A stretch of 64,000 nt of DNA from Oscillibacter sp. ER4 (GTDB taxonomy: Bacteria > Bacillota > Clostridia > Oscillospirales > Oscillospiraceae). This document shows, one piece after another, positions 27,138 to 34,690 of this stretch (positions are counted from its first letter, which is position 1; the number at the start of each line of letters is the position of its first letter). Where the stretch lies: NCBI RefSeq assembly GCF_000765235.1, contig NZ_JPJG01000018.1:1-64000 (forward strand), in the 5' to 3' direction. The notes below the pieces were generated by a model. That model saw nothing but the letters and a program-made list of their open reading frames with translations, was not told where the DNA came from and did no database searches. A program made the translations under genes and the position numbers.

Positions 27138-27467
27138 ATGGACGGGCGCAAAAGGACGGTACAAATCAAATTCAGAGTAACGGAAGCAGAACGGGATTTA
27201 ATTCTTGAAAAAATGAAGCTCATACCCACCCGGAACATGGCGGCATATCTTAGGAAGATTGCCATTGACGGGTACATCATTCAAGTAGACCATAGCGACA
27301 TTAAGGCAATGACAGCGGAAATACAGAAAATCGGTGTCAACGTCAATCAGATTGCAAAGCGTGTCAACGCGACGGGCAGCGTCTACCAAGAGGACATAGA
27401 GGAAATAAAGGGGGTGCTTGCGGAGATATGGCGGTTACAAAGATTAAGCCTGTTAAAAGCACGTTGA
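27138..27467 (+). CDS. mobC: MobC-type relaxosome accessory protein
   Basis: The 109-residue protein has an N-terminal ribbon-helix-helix-like part (RTVQIKFRVTEAERDLILEK) and the MobC core (NMAAYLRKIAIDGYII, IQKIGVNVNQIAKRVNATG). It binds oriT next to the nick site and helps the relaxase. ATG 27138 has the site aaaggagcgaaagc. It overlaps the relaxase gene by 40 nt. Confidence 0.85.
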   Translation: MDGRKRTVQIKFRVTEAERDLILEKMKLIPTRNMAAYLRKIAIDGYIIQVDHSDIKAMTAEIQKIGVNVNQIAKRVNATGSVYQEDIEEIKGVLAEIWRLQRLSLLKAR

Positions 27468-28777
27468 GCAAAGCCCTTGACTATATCCAAAATCCAGATA
27501 AGACGGACGGGAAAATGCTTGTGTCCTCTTTCGGCTGCGCCTATGAAACGGCAGACATTGAGTTTGAATATACCCTGTCGCAAGCTCTCCAAAAGGGCAA
27601 CAATTTAGCCTTTCATTTGATACAGTCCTTTGAGCCGGGGGAAGTGGATTATGAAACCGCCCACAAAATCGGGCAGCAGCTTGCCGACGCAGTAACCAAA
27701 GGGCAGCATGAATATGTCTTGACGACGCACATTGACAAAGGACACGTTCATAACCACATTATTTTCTGCGCGGTCAATTTCGTAGACCACCACAAATACA
27801 ATTCCAATAAGCGCAGCTATTACGGCATACGGAACATGAGCGACAAGCTGTGCCGGGAAAATGGATTGTCTGTTGTCGTTCCCGGCAAAGGGAGTAAGGG
27901 AAAGAGCTATGCAGAGTATCAGGCAGAGAAAACGGGAACCAGTTGGAAAGGCAAGCTGAAAATTGCCGTTGACGCACTCATTCCCCAAGTATCAAGTTTT
28001 GAGGAACTACTACAACGGCTGCAAGCAGCGGGCTATGAGATAAAACCGGGGAAATATGTATCGTGCCGCGCTCCGGGGCAGGAACGGTTTACCCGCCTTA
28101 AAACCCTCGGCGCAGATTATACAGAGGAAGCCATAAGGGAACGGATAAGCGGCAAACGCGCCCGCGCCGGGAAAGCTCCACGCGCAGATCGGGGCGGCGT
28201 CAGTCTGCTTATTGATATTGAGAACAGTATCAAAGCAGCGCAGAGCAAAGGTTATGAACAATGGGCGAAAATCCATAATCTGAAACAGGCAGCTAAGACC
28301 ATGAATTTCTTGACGGAACATAAGATTGAACAGTATGCGGATTTAACGGCAAGGATAGCGGAAATCCAGACAGAGAGCGAACAGGCCGCAGACGCATTGA
28401 AGAACGTCGAAAAGCGTCTTACGGATATGGCGGTCTTTATCAAGAATATTTCCACCTACCAAAAGACAAAACCTGTTTATGACGCATACCGTAAGGCAAA
28501 GAATAAAGAGAAATACCGCGCCGCACATGAGCGCGATATTATCCTCCATGAAGCCGCTGCAAGGGCTATGAAAGCGGCGGGCGTTACCAAGTTCCCCAAC
28601 CTCGCTGCGCTGCAATCAGAGTATGAAGCCCTCCAAGCGCAGAAAGAAGCCCTTTACGCCGACTATGGCAAGCTCAAAAAGCAAGTCCGGGAATACGACG
28701 TTATCAAGCAGAACATTGACAGTATTTTAAGACAGGACAGAGAGCCGGAACGGGGCAAGGAAACAGAGCGCGGATAA
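27428..28777 (+). CDS. MOBP-type relaxase
   Basis: The 449-residue relaxase nicks oriT and pilots the single strand. The N-terminal relaxase domain has a candidate catalytic Tyr in ALDYIQNPDKT and the three-histidine metal motif THIDKGHVHNHIIFCAVN. A region of coiled coil and charge follows (about 290-449). It overlaps the mobC end and probably is translated by coupling. The primase or helicase domains found in larger relaxases are absent, as usual for mobilizable elements. Confidence 0.9.
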   Translation: MAVTKIKPVKSTLSKALDYIQNPDKTDGKMLVSSFGCAYETADIEFEYTLSQALQKGNNLAFHLIQSFEPGEVDYETAHKIGQQLADAVTKGQHEYVLTTHIDKGHVHNHIIFCAVNFVDHHKYNSNKRSYYGIRNMSDKLCRENGLSVVVPGKGSKGKSYAEYQAEKTGTSWKGKLKIAVDALIPQVSSFEELLQRLQAAGYEIKPGKYVSCRAPGQERFTRLKTLGADYTEEAIRERISGKRARAGKAPRADRGGVSLLIDIENSIKAAQSKGYEQWAKIHNLKQAAKTMNFLTEHKIEQYADLTARIAEIQTESEQAADALKNVEKRLTDMAVFIKNISTYQKTKPVYDAYRKAKNKEKYRAAHERDIILHEAAARAMKAAGVTKFPNLAALQSEYEALQAQKEALYADYGKLKKQVREYDVIKQNIDSILRQDREPERGKETERG

Positions 28778-28812
28778 ATTATGTTTTGCACAATCATAAG
28801 ATATTTCTGATA

Positions 28813-28841
28813 TTGATTTATTAGTTCATATAGTGTATACT
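28813..28841 (+). promoter_or_regulatory. Promoter of the short-ORF transcript
   Basis: TTGATT and TATACT are spaced by 17 nt, about 50 nt upstream of the ATG at 28894. It marks the change from the relaxase gene into AT-rich cargo. Confidence 0.7.
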
Positions 28842-28893
28842 GTGAGTACATACAAATAAGATTTAGAAAACGAATTGAGAGAGGTGGTAAACG

Positions 28894-28962
28894 ATGATTA
28901 AAGTATTATATCCGTCATGTGATTTTATGCGCAAATCGAGTTGCCGCCACTTTCAGTTTTAG
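28894..28962 (+). CDS. 22-residue peptide gene
   Basis: A strong ribosome site (gagaggtgg, 7 nt spacing) precedes an ATG that encodes the basic, two-cysteine peptide MIKVLYPSCDFMRKSSCRHF plus QF. It has its own promoter upstream and its own terminator downstream (28989-29036), so it is an independent transcript of about 190 nt. It may be a toxin, a signalling peptide, or a leader. No family was recognised. The next gene is a bacteriocin-like secreted protein. Confidence 0.5.
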   Translation: MIKVLYPSCDFMRKSSCRHFQF

Positions 28963-28988
28963 AGGCAAAGAATTAAAACCGTAAGTAT

Positions 28989-29036
28989 AGCGCATAATCC
29001 AGAGAAATTATTATTGGATTATGCGCTTTATTTTTT
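28989..29036 (+). terminator. Terminator of the short-ORF transcript
   Basis: The perfect 13-bp stem agcgcataatcca / tggattatgcgct is followed by a T-rich tail. Confidence 0.85.
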
Positions 29037-29077
29037 GGGAACAAATTTATGGACAGTTAAAGAAAGGACGTATTACT

Positions 29078-29791
29078 ATGAAAAAAATTATAAGTATTCT
29101 TTTGGCACTCTCTATGCTTTTCTCGTTAAATACAGTAGCTTTTGCAGCAGAAAGCGGTACAACAGATGAACTGCAAATTGTTGAAGAAAATGGAACAAGA
29201 ACAGTTTCTCTTAATGATGGTGAATTGACATATATTGTTACATATGATACAGTAAACAATACAATTTGTGTTGCTCAAAAAGATAATAATACTGGTCTTG
29301 TTGAGTATGGCACTGTAGAATCTACGGAGATAACTGAAAATTCACTCGTAAGTGCTCGTTCAAAAATTCATCAAGATACTTTTTGTAATTACGAGTATGA
29401 TATTTATACTGGAAGTCCAAATGAATGGAATTTAGAACGCCCTAAAGAAACTGGCTCTGGACAAAATTATTTTATGGTGTACGAAAATTCCTCGAATAGC
29501 AGTCAGTTAGATAGCTGGTTTAATGCTGTCAACTCATTAAATGACAAGGAATGGCAAGCAGTTTCAAGCTACGGTGTCGCTTTAGTCACAAGTGCCGCAG
29601 CAGGCTTTATTTCTGGTATGGCAGTTGCAAGTGGTGGAATTTTAACACCGGGAGCGATTACAGCAATCGTAGCAGCGACAGGCGCTACAGGTACAGCGGC
29701 AGTATTGCTTACCCAAGTTGGTACACAATGTAATGTTTGTTTAAGAGCATATTGGAATGTGTATAATGCTACAGATAATATGCATTTCTAA
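29078..29791 (+). CDS. Secreted geobacillin-26-like protein (putative large bacteriocin)
   Basis: The 237-residue precursor has a clear signal peptide (MKKIISILLALSMLFSLNTV, cut near AFAA-ES). A polar middle follows, then a Gly/Ala-rich hydrophobic stretch (about 165-215; VALVTSAAAGFISGMAVASG, AIVAATGATGTAAVLLTQVG) and a CNVC near the end. This layout resembles the geobacillin-26 family of large heat-labile bacteriocins. The next gene encodes a small two-helix membrane protein, as an immunity protein would be. Base composition is much richer in AT than the rest of the element, a sign of separate acquisition. Killing activity is not proven by sequence. Confidence 0.5.
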   Translation: MKKIISILLALSMLFSLNTVAFAAESGTTDELQIVEENGTRTVSLNDGELTYIVTYDTVNNTICVAQKDNNTGLVEYGTVESTEITENSLVSARSKIHQDTFCNYEYDIYTGSPNEWNLERPKETGSGQNYFMVYENSSNSSQLDSWFNAVNSLNDKEWQAVSSYGVALVTSAAAGFISGMAVASGGILTPGAITAIVAATGATGTAAVLLTQVGTQCNVCLRAYWNVYNATDNMHF

Positions 29792-29807
29792 ATACAGGAG
29801 GGAAATA

Positions 29808-29990
29808 ATGAAGTACATGGTAAAAGGAATTGTTTGGATAGTACTTATTACCATTGGTTTGCTTTTGGGTCCACCATTGCTTATAGGATTTGTTTGGTGG
29901 AAAGTCCTTATTTTTGGTATTGCTTGTTATCTAATTGGACATGGCGCATATAAACTGTTTAGAGTGATTGACAAACACTATAATACTTAA
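29808..29990 (+). CDS. Small membrane protein, candidate immunity protein
   Basis: The 60-residue protein has two hydrophobic segments (GIVWIVLITIGLLLGPPLLI and VWWKVLIFGIACYLIGHGAY) and a basic tail. It has the strong site caggagggaaata and begins 16 nt after the bacteriocin-like gene, so the two form one operon. Size, topology and position fit bacteriocin self-protection. The family was not recognised. Confidence 0.5.
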   Translation: MKYMVKGIVWIVLITIGLLLGPPLLIGFVWWKVLIFGIACYLIGHGAYKLFRVIDKHYNT

Positions 29991-30003
29991 CTCCTATAAC
30001 AAC

Positions 30004-30055
30004 AAAAAGCCGGGACGCAGACAGTCGGTAAAGACTATCTGCGCCCCGGTTTTCT
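30004..30055 (+). terminator. Terminator of the bacteriocin-like operon
   Basis: The stem ccggg-a-cgcaga / tctgcg-c-cccgg with a long loop is followed by a T-run. Confidence 0.7.
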
Positions 30056-30175
30056 TATGGGTGCTGTTTTGAAATGTTACGCAATAGAACGCCATTTTAA
30101 GGGGAAAAGGTATCAAGTATCGCCTAAGTGGTTTTCACGCTCGGAAAACCATATAAATCCAGGCTGTTTTTGCCC

Positions 30176-30541
30176 TTACTGCGTAACAAGAGTACGCTTT
30201 TTTCTCATGCGCTCGGCTGCCTGTCTACGGGTAATGCGTTTCCGGCAGTCCGGGCAGTATTTGACGCTGTTCGACTTTGAAGCAAAGAACGCGCCGCACT
30301 CGGTACAACGCTTTTTATCCTCGGTCTTGAAAAGCTCCGCGTAGAGCAGCTTATCAATGGGAAGTACAGCAGTCAGAAACCATTTGCAAAGAAGCGAATA
30401 GGAAATAAGCTGCGGGCAGACACATTCCTCTCCGTCGTCAAGCAAAATGCAGTTTCCGCTATCGCAGTTGCAGCATTCCCGTTTTACAAGGCTGTTGACT
30501 TTCCGGCTTTGGGGCGGCGAAAGCCGCTTTAGCCCGGTCAT
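30176..30541 (-). CDS. Cysteine-rich VLP-type mobile element protein
   Basis: The 121-residue protein has an N-terminal Cys cluster (CCNCDSGNCILLDDGEECVC), the VLP signature (FLTAVLPID) and a zinc-ribbon-like end (KRCTECGAFF, KYCPDCRKRITRRQAAERMR). Proteins of the Cys-rich VLP family are frequent in conjugative and mobilizable elements of Clostridia, with unknown function. It overlaps the upstream gene by 4 nt (ATGA). Confidence 0.8.
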   Translation of the reverse strand: MTGLKRLSPPQSRKVNSLVKRECCNCDSGNCILLDDGEECVCPQLISYSLLCKWFLTAVLPIDKLLYAELFKTEDKKRCTECGAFFASKSNSVKYCPDCRKRITRRQAAERMRKKRTLVTQ

Positions 30542-30750
30542 ACTTCATCAGCGGCGAAAATAGCAAGCTCCGCATACTCGTTTTCCGTCAGCCCGTCCAC
30601 TTTGGAAAGGGTGCGCTTTGCCAATTCCCGCATATCTCCGTCCATATACGGCATGGCGGCGTTGATGTTTTCCATAACCTCACGCTTGCCGCCCTCGCTG
30701 TAAATGCTCATAAGGTTTGTTTCCTCAACGGTAAATCTATTCATGCTCAT
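30538..30750 (-). CDS. Transposon-transfer assisting protein (TTRAP-like)
   Basis: The 70-residue protein (MNRFTVEETNLMSIYSEGGK, then LAKRTLSKVDGLTENEYAEL) matches the small TTRAP family found in Firmicutes conjugative elements. It overlaps both neighbours by 4 nt, so the three genes form a translationally coupled set. Confidence 0.75.
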   Translation of the reverse strand: MSMNRFTVEETNLMSIYSEGGKREVMENINAAMPYMDGDMRELAKRTLSKVDGLTENEYAELAIFAADEV

Positions 30751-31638
30751 ACCTCCATTTCATGATTTTTCGATTTTGCCGCCGCCTTTTTCGGGGTGGT
30801 CTTTGCTTTGTCTGCTTCAAGCTGCGCCCGAAGAGAGGGGCGGGGCTTCTTTATGCTCCTGTCCCTGTTCTCGTCTTTGCTTATCAGCGCATACACGCCA
30901 TGCTTGCCCTCCATAGCGGAGAACGAAAGGCTCTTATACGGCAGCATGGAAAACAGGCGATCCATGTCCTTATCCGTTGCAAGCCGGAGAAAATACGGGG
31001 AAAGCTCTGCGGAAAAATGGCTTTTGTCCGGGCTGTTCGGCTTATCGAATTTCTTCATTTCCTCCACCACGCGGTGGGCTTCCGTTTCAATCCGGCAGTC
31101 ATGCAACGCGGCGATATGCTCCTTGAAGTCCCCCGGCCTGTGCTGCTTGCGGCTGTGCTGCTGCTCCCGCAACAAGGCTTTCAGTGCTTCCAGGTCGTTG
31201 GGCTGTGCTTCAAAGCGTTCAAACTTCCCAAGCTGCGGGTCTGGGTTCCCGTCAAAATACTGTCCGGCGGGCTGTGAGCGTTCCCCATGCTCATAAATCA
31301 AAGTATAGTTGTCGGCGAGTATGGATTTTTCGGCTACATCCCGGAAATGCTGCGGGTAGTCAAGTTCATAGAGGTTGCCTTTGAGCTTTCCGCGCTCTGT
31401 GCCTGTCAGTTCCACCGCATAGGCAAGGATTTTGTCACGGGTCTGTTCGCCGTAGAATCTCCATGTATTGTGCTGCCTTGTGTCCTTTAGGAAAACGTCG
31501 CGTTCCCGGACGCAGCAAGTCCCGGACGGGCGGGAGAACCACAAGAGCCGTTTATCCTCGGCGACGGGTCTTGCCGCCGCTTCCAGTAAAATCCGTTTAT
31601 CTATAGAAACGCGATTTTGAGGGTTTAGGTATCAATCC
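30747..31638 (-). pseudogene. 5'-truncated large mobile-element protein (DUF4316/DUF3849-like C-terminal part)
   Basis: The open frame runs from about 31638 (LNPQNRVSIDKRILLEAAAR) to 30747 without an ATG or ribosome site at the front. The alternative TTG at 31544 begins mid-domain. The body (LWFSRPSGTCCVRERDVF, RFYGEQTRDKILAYAVELTG, SPYFLRLATDKDMDRLF) resembles the C-terminal section of long ICE proteins of the DUF4316/DUF3849 kind. The Lys/Ala-rich tail ends in EMEV. The missing N-terminus suggests that the element arose from a larger ICE by deletion. The family name is given from memory and is uncertain. Confidence 0.55.
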
Positions 31639-31776
31639 CTTATCCGCTGAAAACCGCGTCCGCAAAGCCGCGTAAATCAAGGGCTTTTTCATGCCTACTG
31701 CGTAACAAAGGGCATGAAAAAAGCGGCGTTCCTGTTCTTCCTTGTGGGAAGTGAGAAACGCCGCCTGTGCGGTGCG

Positions 31777-32139
31777 TTATTCTGCTTCTTCGGCTATGAG
31801 GTCTTGTATGACTTCGCCAAAGTCTGCCGTAAAGGAAAAAATGAAGTATTCCAAAACGGCGGGGTCTGCGTCCATAGGCTCGGCTTCCTCGGAAAAGGGC
31901 AAGCCCATAAGCCCATAGAGCATTTTTATGATTTTGAACAGCTTCCCCCGGTCGGCGGGGGTGTTCATGGTAACAAGTACGTCGGTCAAGCGGTTTACGG
32001 TTTCCATGTCGCCGCCTGTCGTTACCCATACCATTTCTGCGAATGGCTGCGTGATTGCTCCGGTTACAAGGTTTACCTTATCCTTGCTGATTTCGCCGGA
32101 CGGGAGTATAATACCCTTGTCTAAAAGTACGTTTTTCAT
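31777..32139 (-). CDS. Conserved mobile-element hypothetical protein
   Basis: The 120-residue acidic protein (MKNVLLDKGIILPSGEISKD, VTTGGDMETVNRLTDVLVTM) has the strong site ataggaggacgac and is the right-most gene of the element. No domain was recognised. It is probably an accessory gene kept near the right end. Confidence 0.65.
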   Translation of the reverse strand: MKNVLLDKGIILPSGEISKDKVNLVTGAITQPFAEMVWVTTGGDMETVNRLTDVLVTMNTPADRGKLFKIIKMLYGLMGLPFSEEAEPMDADPAVLEYFIFSFTADFGEVIQDLIAEEAE

Positions 32140-32166
32140 GTCGTCCTCCTATAATTTGTGGTGCCA

Positions 32167-32177
32167 AAATGGTGCCC
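32167..32177 (+). repeat. Third copy of the 11-bp repeat (right arm site)
   Basis: AAATGGTGCCC is identical to the tandem pair at 21342-21363. A degenerate copy (tgtggtgcc) lies just upstream. An inverted 11-bp pair, AAGATGATTTT at 21226-21236 and its complement at 32186-32196, also marks both ends. Confidence 0.6.
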
Positions 32178-32314
32178 GGTCTTACAAAATCATCTTATAC
32201 GGAGATATGGCAAGATAAATGACGATATGCAGAAAACCTTGATTTTAAGCCATTTTCGCGAGGTTTTATAAACACTTGCGCGGGCTTATAAGAAGATTTC
32301 CGTCTATCAAATCA

Positions 32315-32324
32315 ATAAAAAATA
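32315..32324 (+). repeat. Element right attachment repeat (attR core)
   Basis: ATAAAAAATA is the direct repeat of 21194-21203. Confidence 0.85.
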
Positions 32325-32448
32325 CTGCCGCGCGAAGCTCGGGCGCGAGGCCGTCCAGCTTCCCTCCACCTCGCCGGCCAACGCCAGATGGACGAAGGAA
32401 AAGCTTGTCGAGGCCTGGGGCGCGGCACTGAAGCCGTATCTTCATTGA
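32317..32448 (+). pseudogene. DNA-deoxyinosine glycosylase, 3' part
   Basis: 43 codons read KKYCRAKLGREAVQLPSTSP, then ANARWTKEKLVEAWGAALKP and YLH-stop. The LPSTSPAN motif is the conserved C-terminal catalytic-loop region of this glycosylase family. It continues the frame of the 5' part at 20827-21201 exactly when the element is removed. Confidence 0.9.
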
Positions 32449-32455
32449 CGCGGCG

Positions 32456-32484
32456 TTGACAAAGAAAGGCAAATAGTTTATGAT
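32456..32484 (+). promoter_or_regulatory. Promoter of the MATE gene
   Basis: TTGACA and TATGAT are separated by 17 nt, just after the glycosylase stop. Confidence 0.85.
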
Positions 32485-32516
32485 ACAGGCTCAATCGATA
32501 CGAGGAGTGTGGAACC

Positions 32517-33890
32517 ATGGGCAATCTGGCAGCGCCGGTGCGCGCTGACAAGGAAATGATGTTTACGAACCGCCAGCTCGTCGCGCTGATGTGGCCGCTG
32601 CTGCTCGAGCAGCTTCTGGCCATTACAGTGGGTCTTGCCGACTCGCTGATGGTTGCGACCGTCGGCGACGCGGCGATCAGCGCGGTGTCGCTGGTCGATT
32701 CGATCAGCAATCTGATGATCTACATTTTCTCGGCGATGGCGACCGGCGGCGCAGCCGTTGCGGGCCAGTACATCGGACAAAGACAGAAGGAGGACGCCTG
32801 CAACGCGGGCCAGCAGCTCATCGCGCTGCTCGGCGCGGTGTCGATCTTCTTCGTGGCGCTGCTGTACCTCTTCCGCACGCAGATTTTGACCGTGATGTTC
32901 GGCCATATCGAGCCCGACGTCATGGCGGCGACGAACACCTATTATTTATATGTGATGGCGTCCATCCCCGGCATCGCGCTCTACAACGGCGGCGCGGCGC
33001 TGTTCCGCACGATGGGCCACAGCGACGTGTCGCTCAAAGTTTCGCTCCTGATGAACAGTATCAACGTGATCGGCAACGCCGTTTTGATCTTTGGCTTCGG
33101 TATGGACGTCGCGGGCGTCGCGATCCCGACGCTCGTGTCCCGCACGGTCGCGGCAGTCGTCATCCTCTCGCTGCTCTTCAACCGCAATCTGATGCTGCAC
33201 CTTTCTGATATCCGCGGCTTCCACCTCAATATGCGCCTGATGAAGAACATCTTCTACATCGGCGTGCCGAGCGGCGTCGAAAACGGCATGTTCCAGCTGG
33301 GACGCCTCGTGCTCTTCAGCCTGATCTCGACGTTCGGCACGGCATCGATGGTGGCGAACGCCATCGGCAACACCATCGCAAACTTCAACTGCTTTGCCGG
33401 TCAGGCCATCAACTTGGGCCTTGCCGCGGTTGTGAGCCAGTGCGTCGGCGCGGGCGAATTTGATCAGGCACGCGCGTATCTCAGAAAAATTGTCAAGTGG
33501 ACCTACGGCATCATGGCAGTCGTCAACCTGACGATCATCGCATTGCTGCCGCTCATCATGCGCGTCTACAACGTTTCTCCCGAGGCGGAGAAGCTCGCCG
33601 TCACGGTCACGCTGATCCACGGCATCTCATCCATCTTCATCTGGGTACCGGCGTTTATGGTGCCGGGCTTCCTGCGCGCGGCGGGCGACGCGAAGTTCAC
33701 GATGCTCGCCAGCATGCTGACGATGTGGGTCGTGCGCGTGATGCTTGCGTATGTGCTGGGCAAATACATGGGCTACGGCGTTATCGGCGTATGGTTCGCG
33801 CACGCGATCGTGGACTGGTCGGTGCGCAGTGTCATCTTTTTCCTGCGCTACCGCAGCGGCAAGTGGGAGACGATGGGGATCAAGACGTGA
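32517..33890 (+). CDS. MATE-family efflux transporter
   Basis: The 457-residue, 12-helix transporter exports drugs or metabolites with Na+ or H+. MATE features include the N-terminal LMWPLLLEQLLAITVGLADS and ATGGAAVAGQYIGQRQKEDA. The inner-repeat landmarks GVPSGVENGMFQLGRLVLFS and NAIGNTIANFNCFAGQAINL also fit. The substrate cannot be told. The ribosome site is gaggagtgtggaacc. It has its own promoter and terminator. Confidence 0.92.
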   Translation: MGNLAAPVRADKEMMFTNRQLVALMWPLLLEQLLAITVGLADSLMVATVGDAAISAVSLVDSISNLMIYIFSAMATGGAAVAGQYIGQRQKEDACNAGQQLIALLGAVSIFFVALLYLFRTQILTVMFGHIEPDVMAATNTYYLYVMASIPGIALYNGGAALFRTMGHSDVSLKVSLLMNSINVIGNAVLIFGFGMDVAGVAIPTLVSRTVAAVVILSLLFNRNLMLHLSDIRGFHLNMRLMKNIFYIGVPSGVENGMFQLGRLVLFSLISTFGTASMVANAIGNTIANFNCFAGQAINLGLAAVVSQCVGAGEFDQARAYLRKIVKWTYGIMAVVNLTIIALLPLIMRVYNVSPEAEKLAVTVTLIHGISSIFIWVPAFMVPGFLRAAGDAKFTMLASMLTMWVVRVMLAYVLGKYMGYGVIGVWFAHAIVDWSVRSVIFFLRYRSGKWETMGIKT

Positions 33891-33892
33891 TT

Positions 33893-33928
33893 ATTTTTTA
33901 AGGATGCCGTTGGCATCCTTAAAAAATA
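33893..33928 (+). terminator. Terminator of the MATE gene
   Basis: The stem ttttttaaggatgcc / ggcatccttaaaaaa has a 3-nt loop. Confidence 0.85.
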
Positions 33929-33934
33929 GGGGAT

Positions 33935-34062
33935 GCGCTCCGCTTCGTGCCTCGCCGCCCGTAGGGCGGTTCGACACGCGCGGAGCGAGAAGAATAAATC
34001 GCCACGCACTTGTCGCGGTGATTTATGGATCAAAAACATTTCGCGGCTGCGGCCGCGAAGAT
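33935..34062. repeat. Cluster of palindromes in the intergenic spacer
   Basis: Nested stems are seen: cgctccgc/gcggagcg (33936-33943, 33980-33987) enclosing ccgccc/gggcgg (33955-33969); aataaatcgcc/gcggtgatttat (33992-34026); and tcgcggc/gccgcga (about 34041-34057). They look like repetitive palindromic units rather than one terminator. Confidence 0.55.
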
Positions 34063-34098
34063 AAAGAGGTCTCCGCTTAAAAAGCGGAGACCTCTTTG
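34063..34098. terminator. Terminator for the minus-strand hypothetical gene
   Basis: The 16-bp stem aaagaggtctccgctt / aagcggagacctcttt lies 15 nt beyond the stop of the gene at 34114. Confidence 0.85.
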
Positions 34099-34113
34099 CC
34101 TTCTGTTACACTT

Positions 34114-34521
34114 TTACATTTCAACGGTGATGTTGTCGGTGCCGTGCTGCTCGAATTCGCCTAAGTACGTGTCCATGCGCTCGCGCAGCTCGTCGACATT
34201 TTCGGGCGTGGGCGCGTCACTGTCCATATCGCGCAGGGCAAGCTCCTGAGCGAGAATTTCGAAAAACATCGTATCCTCGTAGGCCATGATGGCCTCGTGG
34301 ATGCCGCCCTCGGCAAACGCGCGCGAGGGGATCAGTTCGCCCTGATAGGCCTCGACCAGCGGCACCATGCCGTGGGAGAGACAGTTGGCGAATACGGTGC
34401 TCTCTACATCGTCGTATTCGCGGATACGGTCGTCGCCGCGGGTGGAGTTCATCACCCAGTTGCCGACGTAGACCAGATCAAGAAGACGGCGGAATTGCTT
34501 TTCCGTCAGATCAATTTTCAT
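34114..34521 (-). CDS. Conserved hypothetical protein
   Basis: The 135-residue acidic protein (MKIDLTEKQFRRLLDLVYVG, STVFANCLSHGMVPLVEAYQ) has no signal peptide or membrane segment. It has an excellent site (aaaggaggcgtcact). It starts divergently from the DUF1934 gene. No family was recognised. Confidence 0.7.
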   Translation of the reverse strand: MKIDLTEKQFRRLLDLVYVGNWVMNSTRGDDRIREYDDVESTVFANCLSHGMVPLVEAYQGELIPSRAFAEGGIHEAIMAYEDTMFFEILAQELALRDMDSDAPTPENVDELRERMDTYLGEFEQHGTDNITVEM

Positions 34522-34690
34522 AGTGACGCCTCCTTTGACGGAACAGAGAATCTGCTTACCGGAGATTATAGCACGCGCTTTTGCATTTTACCATAGCAAA
34601 AACAGGGAAACGCACAAAAAATGCAAATGCGCCTTGTGTCCCGCTCTCCGCCGTAGTATGATGACAGAAACAAATGCGAAAGAGGACTGT

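Larger units (their letters stand above)
21204..32314. mobile_element. Integrative mobilizable element (about 11.1 kb) with Tn916-type recombination genes
   Basis: Boundaries come from the 10-bp direct repeats and the restored glycosylase gene. The order is: int and xis at the left end, Orf8/Orf7-like regulators, the arsR-permease-thioredoxin cargo, a regulator, oriT candidate, mobC, relaxase, AT-rich bacteriocin-like cargo, Cys-rich VLP protein, transfer-assisting protein, a truncated large ICE protein and a hypothetical gene. No coupling ATPase, VirB4-type ATPase or other type IV secretion gene was seen, so it can probably be mobilized but not conjugate by itself. Confidence 0.88.

Noticed and set aside
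30057-30344. 95-codon plus-strand frame near the Cys-rich VLP gene
   Set aside because: It runs antisense to the VLP protein and has no ribosome site. The minus strand carries clear Cys motifs.
33935-34098. Palindrome cluster after the MATE gene as a CRISPR array
   Set aside because: The stems differ from each other and there are no regular repeat-spacer units.
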